From NCBI GenBank assembly GCA_030142905.1, contig JASJOG010000011.1, forward strand, positions 992,001 through 1,056,000: a stretch of 64,000 nt of DNA, written 5' to 3'. This document shows, one piece after another, positions 46,040 to 64,000 of the stretch. The notes under the pieces are model-generated. The model worked only from the letters and a program-made list of their open reading frames with translations. It searched no databases and was not told the DNA's origin. Position 1 is the first letter of the stretch. Every line of letters begins with the position of its first letter. Source of the stretch: Heliopora coerulea (lineage: Eukaryota; Cnidaria; Anthozoa; Scleralcyonacea; Helioporidae). The translations under genes and the position numbers were made by a program.

Positions 46040-48996
46040 ATTCATGAGTCCAAGAGCTTTCTCTTTTCTTTATTTGTCTTGTGAAGAGTTTTTTTTGGTT
46101 TGTGTCTTAGCAGCAGTTATCTTTCTTCTTATCCAACATATTATTTATTGAAGACACTGTACCAGTCATGGATGTGAAAATAACTAGCAGCAAAACAGTT
46201 GCACCCAATTACTATCACAATAATTAGCAGACTATCATGTAGAACTATTATGATCATAAATTATTGTCTCATGTGTAAGCCCCCAAAGTTGCAAATGCAC
46301 CCAATACTTATGATATTCAGAAAGCAACAATACTCAGTATCCTGCATATGTTGAGGGAATGAATTCCCAGAACACAACTTTATTACTGCTCTCAGTTGAA
46401 AAAACAACCCAGTTCAAAACAGGTCTGAGTGTAGAATGAGTGAAAATGTCTATGAAATGTATAGTACAACACAAACATGAAACACTCACACATATCCGTT
46501 TATTTGGGAACAGAAAAAAGTAATTGAAAGAGGGAAGTTTGTTGTCAAGTTTTACTCCAGTACGTTTCTTCATCGTGTTCCAGCTGAAAAAATTTTGATG
46601 TGAAAATGAAGCAAACATTGGGCAGACAATTTCATCAACAATTCAAGAGAATTCCCCACCTCAAAAAAAAAAGTTGTTGGGAAAGGGTGCTGTCTTGAAT
46701 TAAGCCCAGTTTATTCACCACATATCTGAAAGCTGTCTCCGAAATAGTCGCGGAGAAATGATAAGGTTCACAAACTAACAAAGCCTTGGGCACTAAATAT
46801 ATATGCAAACAATCTTTTGCGTAGATTAAAGTCTACATCGTATACTAATTTTAAAAACCTGAAGTACAGTAAGAAGCGTAGTTTAGTAAGAGTATAATCT
46901 AAACATTTAACAACAGCAAAAGAATACCAACTGAAGGACGCTGAGGAAAATGTCTGCTTCGTGTTCAGGACGGCTGTGTCTTCTGCCTCTCTCCTTGAAT
47001 TCAACAGGTCAGTTTGCTTCGGATTCCGGACGTTTTAAATTTTGAGTTAAAGCTTCGGTCAGATAACAGTCCGTATTTCCCCACAGGCTCTATTTTTTTT
47101 ATCTTGGTAGGTTATACGGCGAACGTTGACTTAAAATACTCGTACCTTTACCTTGGGTTACGTTAGAGTAGAAACAGCATGGGCATCGCATGGGCTTTGA
47201 ATTTGGAGCTAAAACAGCCACGTGATCTTGGAAGCGAATAATTATTACGGTAGCCTGGGTCCGAACCAATTTCATCACCAAATTACAATCAAAGAAAACC
47301 GTTATGCGTTCTGGTAGATGTGCATATTTCGTTCACAGACAATTTGCCATGACAGCATACAAAAATAATGCAGTTTTGCTTCTTTCGATAATTTCTTTGC
47401 TTTCCTCATGTCCAACAATAAGGAAGCTCAAGGGAGACCACGGCCCATGTGTTTTTAAAAGGGGTCGTCTCCCCTTACGTTAAAAATGAATTATTGTTGG
47501 AGTTTTAACAATTTGTATGAGAAACGTCCGACTGTTACAAATTTAAATTAATTTAAATTTGACCTCGCACATCTCTTTTTTTCCTCCCCCCGTCAGCTGG
47601 AAATCAAAATTTGCTACCCAATTCCTAGGTTCATAGCAGGTACGCCATACCACACCCATTCTTCAACTTGCTATCCTACCACTTTTTCCTTTTAACACGG
47701 TATTTTGCCCGCCCTGTTTTAAGTCTGAAAATTGACATAAAAGTAACTTGTTCCACTCCAAATAATTCACCTTACTTAATGCAACTGCAACAGTCGAGCC
47801 TCTTGACATTTTCAAAGTGATCGAAAAATCGTCGAAAACTTTATGTTAAGCTTTTTATTCTTATTTTTTTCCATACTATTGAAACTTTAAAAATAACTCG
47901 ACCAATTCAAAATTATTTTTTATTTTTTATTTTGAGCTTATTTTTCATTATTAAATGACGATGGGCTAATAAACCCGAAGCCTTTCCACCTGAAAAGTCG
48001 CGGACTAAATTATGAAAACATCTAGCTCACTTTCAGTAAATCCCTGACCTGGTGGTTTACGGTAAAGGGCCAATATCTGGAGAAAAACAAGTCAGATATA
48101 CGGTCAACATTATCACTGTAAATCAAATGACGAAAATGAACAACCTACATGGATCATAGCACCACGAAAAAGGGTCAATCATGCTCACCTACCATAGTTT
48201 GAATGGTCGGTATCGAAGGTTGACATGAGGGGCAGAGCCATTCACGACATCGCTATGACTTGTCAGACTTTGTAAAGCATACATATTATTATAAGGCAAC
48301 ACTTAACATCACTTTTCTATTAAAACTTTTATTTTTCAAATATATCAGAAACTTGTCGAAGTCCTTGTTCTTCTATCACCACACTTCTTGGTATATTTAT
48401 ATACTGAGTCGGGCATTCATTCGTTTACTATATCAAGGTTTGGTTGGTTATGTTTCAATATTGCTGAATAATTGCATAAGATTTGTTGGTGCAGCAGTGT
48501 TAGTTTGATGAAAGTCTACCTTTGGTCAAACATTTCACCCAAGTAATGTGGTGCATCAAATGTTGGATCACTTAGTCGATTTTCCAACATCACAAGCCAG
48601 AAATAATTGGCAGTGTTAGACAGCAGTGTTCGAACGTATACCTCCAGATTAAGTTAAAACCAATTTTTGAAGTCAAAAATTCTCAATAAAATCACTCGCG
48701 CATCCTTTTTTGAGTTGTCTTTTGTGAGGCCGTAATCAATTAGTAAGAACACTAAAGATTACTGTACATGAAAATGACACAGCCAAGACAACCAAGGTCT
48801 CACATTTGTCATTAACTGCCTTAATTTAAGCAAATTGGTTGCCATTAGTTCAGAAGATATTATTAATTAAATATGAGTTGTTAATTTCCAAGAAAATCCA
48901 ATTTATTCCCCAGGGTTAGCCAGTTACGTAATTTGTTCAGAAATCTTCCAGGGACTTTTCTTTTCTTTAATCAGATCTGTACATTATTAACGAAGA
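46040..48996. repeat. KARS 3' flank, parent copy of the segmental duplication
   Basis: Matches 33600-35920. The segment at 47660-48232, absent from the other copy, includes a diverged satellite monomer (near 47815-47960). No gene recognised on either strand. Confidence 0.75.
48902..48907 (-). terminator. KARS polyadenylation signal
   Basis: AATAAA on the minus strand, about 90 bases past the KARS stop codon. Confidence 0.55.
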
Positions 48997-63195
<14,199 letters not shown>

Positions 63196-63300
63196 ACTTG
63201 CCAATGGTTTAAACACGTGGATCAATCCAGTGATCCTTACCTTCGGCGACAACACCCGAGGAGTAGTTCTTGGAAGGTTGGTCAGCAGGCGAACAAACAT
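63196..63300 (-). other. KARS1: In-frame N-terminal extension of KARS: predicted mitochondrial presequence
   Basis: An ATG at 63300 opens the KARS frame 35 codons before the cytosolic start, with a TAA directly before it. The added segment begins MFVRLLTNLPRTTPRVLSPK and ends VFKPLAS. It has five Arg and two Lys, no Asp or Glu, and alternating hydrophobic residues, as in mitochondrial targeting peptides. Context at 63300 is weak (T at -3, T at +4), while the ATG at 63195 is strong (A at -3, G at +4), so leaky scanning or alternative transcription starts could yield both forms. Splicing from the internal GTAAGG at 63240 to exon 2 would create an immediate stop, so the extension must be read through. 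Confidence 0.75.
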
Positions 63301-63746
63301 TTAACAACCAAAACAAACATTCCCCTGCCAGTTCTCCCTCGCAAGATGTTCATAAAATTCCCAAGGAAATGCTTTATCATTTAAATGAACCCATAAGGTC
63401 GACTTTCAATAAGAAAACCACCAAAGCACAAACTCCTGCCTTCTCGTTCGACTTTGGTTGAAGAAATCGGAGATAGACTTTCGGACAGTGCCGTTGACGT
63501 TCGTAAAAACACGGCAACAAAAGCAGTAACCCGACGGCAGTTTTCGAAAGCATTCTACTAATTTGATTATTTAATTTACAATTAGCACTTGTGTAAATTT
63601 CTCCGGTCGTATACGTTTTGAGACTTTGTATGAAATTTTACCCATATGTCTAATGCTATCTAGTTTCGAGGTCATTCGGATCGAATTTCACCGTTTGAAG
63701 AGTTTGTCCTCACTTGTCTGGTGCTCGGTGTGTTCATAGCTGAGAG
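63301..63746. promoter_or_regulatory. Divergent promoter region between KARS and the SDR-like gene
   Basis: 446 bp separate the outermost KARS start (minus strand) from the SDR-like start (plus strand). No TATA box stands out at a convincing position. A bidirectional promoter is inferred from the head-to-head layout only. Confidence 0.5.
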
Positions 63747-64000
63747 ATGTTTACTGCTTCTTTATTTATCATTTCAGTGATTGTTACGGGTCTTGCGGAG
63801 CCAGATGGAAGTGCGACAGAAGATCGAGTATCACGTGTACTTGTTCTTGGTGGTAATGGCTTCATTGGTAGCTCTCTGGTCATAAAATTGCTTTCAACTA
63901 GTAAACCCGTAACCATTTTGAATCGTGGTAGCTGGTACTTCGACTCGAGATCTCGCATCGAGCCCTACGTTGATCGCCTTCTGTGCGACCGGAGTAACAT
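63747..64000 (+). CDS. SDR-like NAD(P)-binding protein with signal peptide, first exon, runs off the window
   Basis: The ATG at 63747 opens 84 codons to the window edge. Residues 1-17 (MFTASLFIISVIVTGLA) form a typical hydrophobic signal peptide. From residue 31, VLVLGGNGFIGSSLV is a Rossmann-fold beta-alpha unit with the GxxGxxG dinucleotide-binding motif of extended or atypical short-chain dehydrogenases and NAD-dependent epimerases. The following ILNRGSWYFDSRSR resembles the second strand and loop that set NAD(P) preference. No catalytic YxxxK is visible because the protein is truncated by the window. The substrate is unknown. An ER or secreted location is inferred from the signal peptide, which is unusual for this fold. 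It is divergent to KARS. Confidence 0.8.
   Translation, partial: MFTASLFIISVIVTGLAEPDGSATEDRVSRVLVLGGNGFIGSSLVIKLLSTSKPVTILNRGSWYFDSRSRIEPYVDRLLCDRSN

Noticed and set aside
63240..63300. KARS mitochondrial form by splicing from the GTAAGG at 63240 to exon 2
   Set aside because: Joining there is in phase 0 and exon 2 begins with T completing a phase-2 codon, producing TGA immediately; read-through to the downstream ATG is the only open option.
63500..63560. Upstream minus-strand ATG giving a hydrophobic N-terminus before KARS
   Set aside because: The frame stops before reaching the KARS start and has no donor site joining it in phase to exon 2.

Overview
This is a eukaryotic, AT-rich, intron-dense window. 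It holds three nearly complete protein-coding genes and the first exon of a fourth, separated by a long repeat-filled interval. Animal-type genes (an OTUD6B orthologue, a KIF15/HMMR-like coiled coil, a dual-start lysyl-tRNA synthetase), short phased exons with GT-AG introns, and many tRNA-derived SINE/foldback elements and hammerhead-ribozyme repeats fit an invertebrate metazoan. A cnidarian such as a coral or anemone is my best inference, but the sequence alone does not prove it.

Layout. 607-4747 (+): the last eight coding exons of a coiled-coil spindle protein (kinesin-12/HMMR-like C-terminus). 6177-14149 (+): a ten-exon OTU deubiquitinase (OTUD6B), whose introns carry a palindromic tRNA-like MITE, a decayed DNA transposon and a nested foldback element with a hammerhead ribozyme. 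15440-16780: a short-period composite tandem repeat. About 17210-26560: a 168-bp satellite array, homogeneous in the middle and degenerate at both edges. 26.9-49.4 kb: a tandem segmental duplication (offset about 13 kb) made of repeat blocks, microsatellites and a copy of the 3' end of the lysyl-tRNA synthetase gene. 48997-63195 or 63300 (-): KARS, sixteen coding exons. 63747-64000 (+): the start of a secreted or ER SDR-like NAD(P)-binding protein, divergent from KARS across a gap of about 450 bp.

How it fits together. The genes are housekeeping or cell-biological and show no operon-like relation; KARS and the SDR gene probably share a bidirectional promoter. KARS has two in-frame start codons 35 codons apart: a weak-context upstream ATG that adds a mitochondrial-presequence-like extension, and a strong-context ATG for the cytosolic enzyme. 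Its terminal exon has an intact second copy about 13 kb downstream. The most unusual non-coding content is a set of small type I hammerhead ribozyme motifs beside (TA)n/(CA)n microsatellites, as known for Penelope-like elements and retrozymes, and a roughly 300-bp core that stays nearly identical in four otherwise diverged repeat copies. All exon borders were read by eye from splice sites, phase and protein-family continuity.
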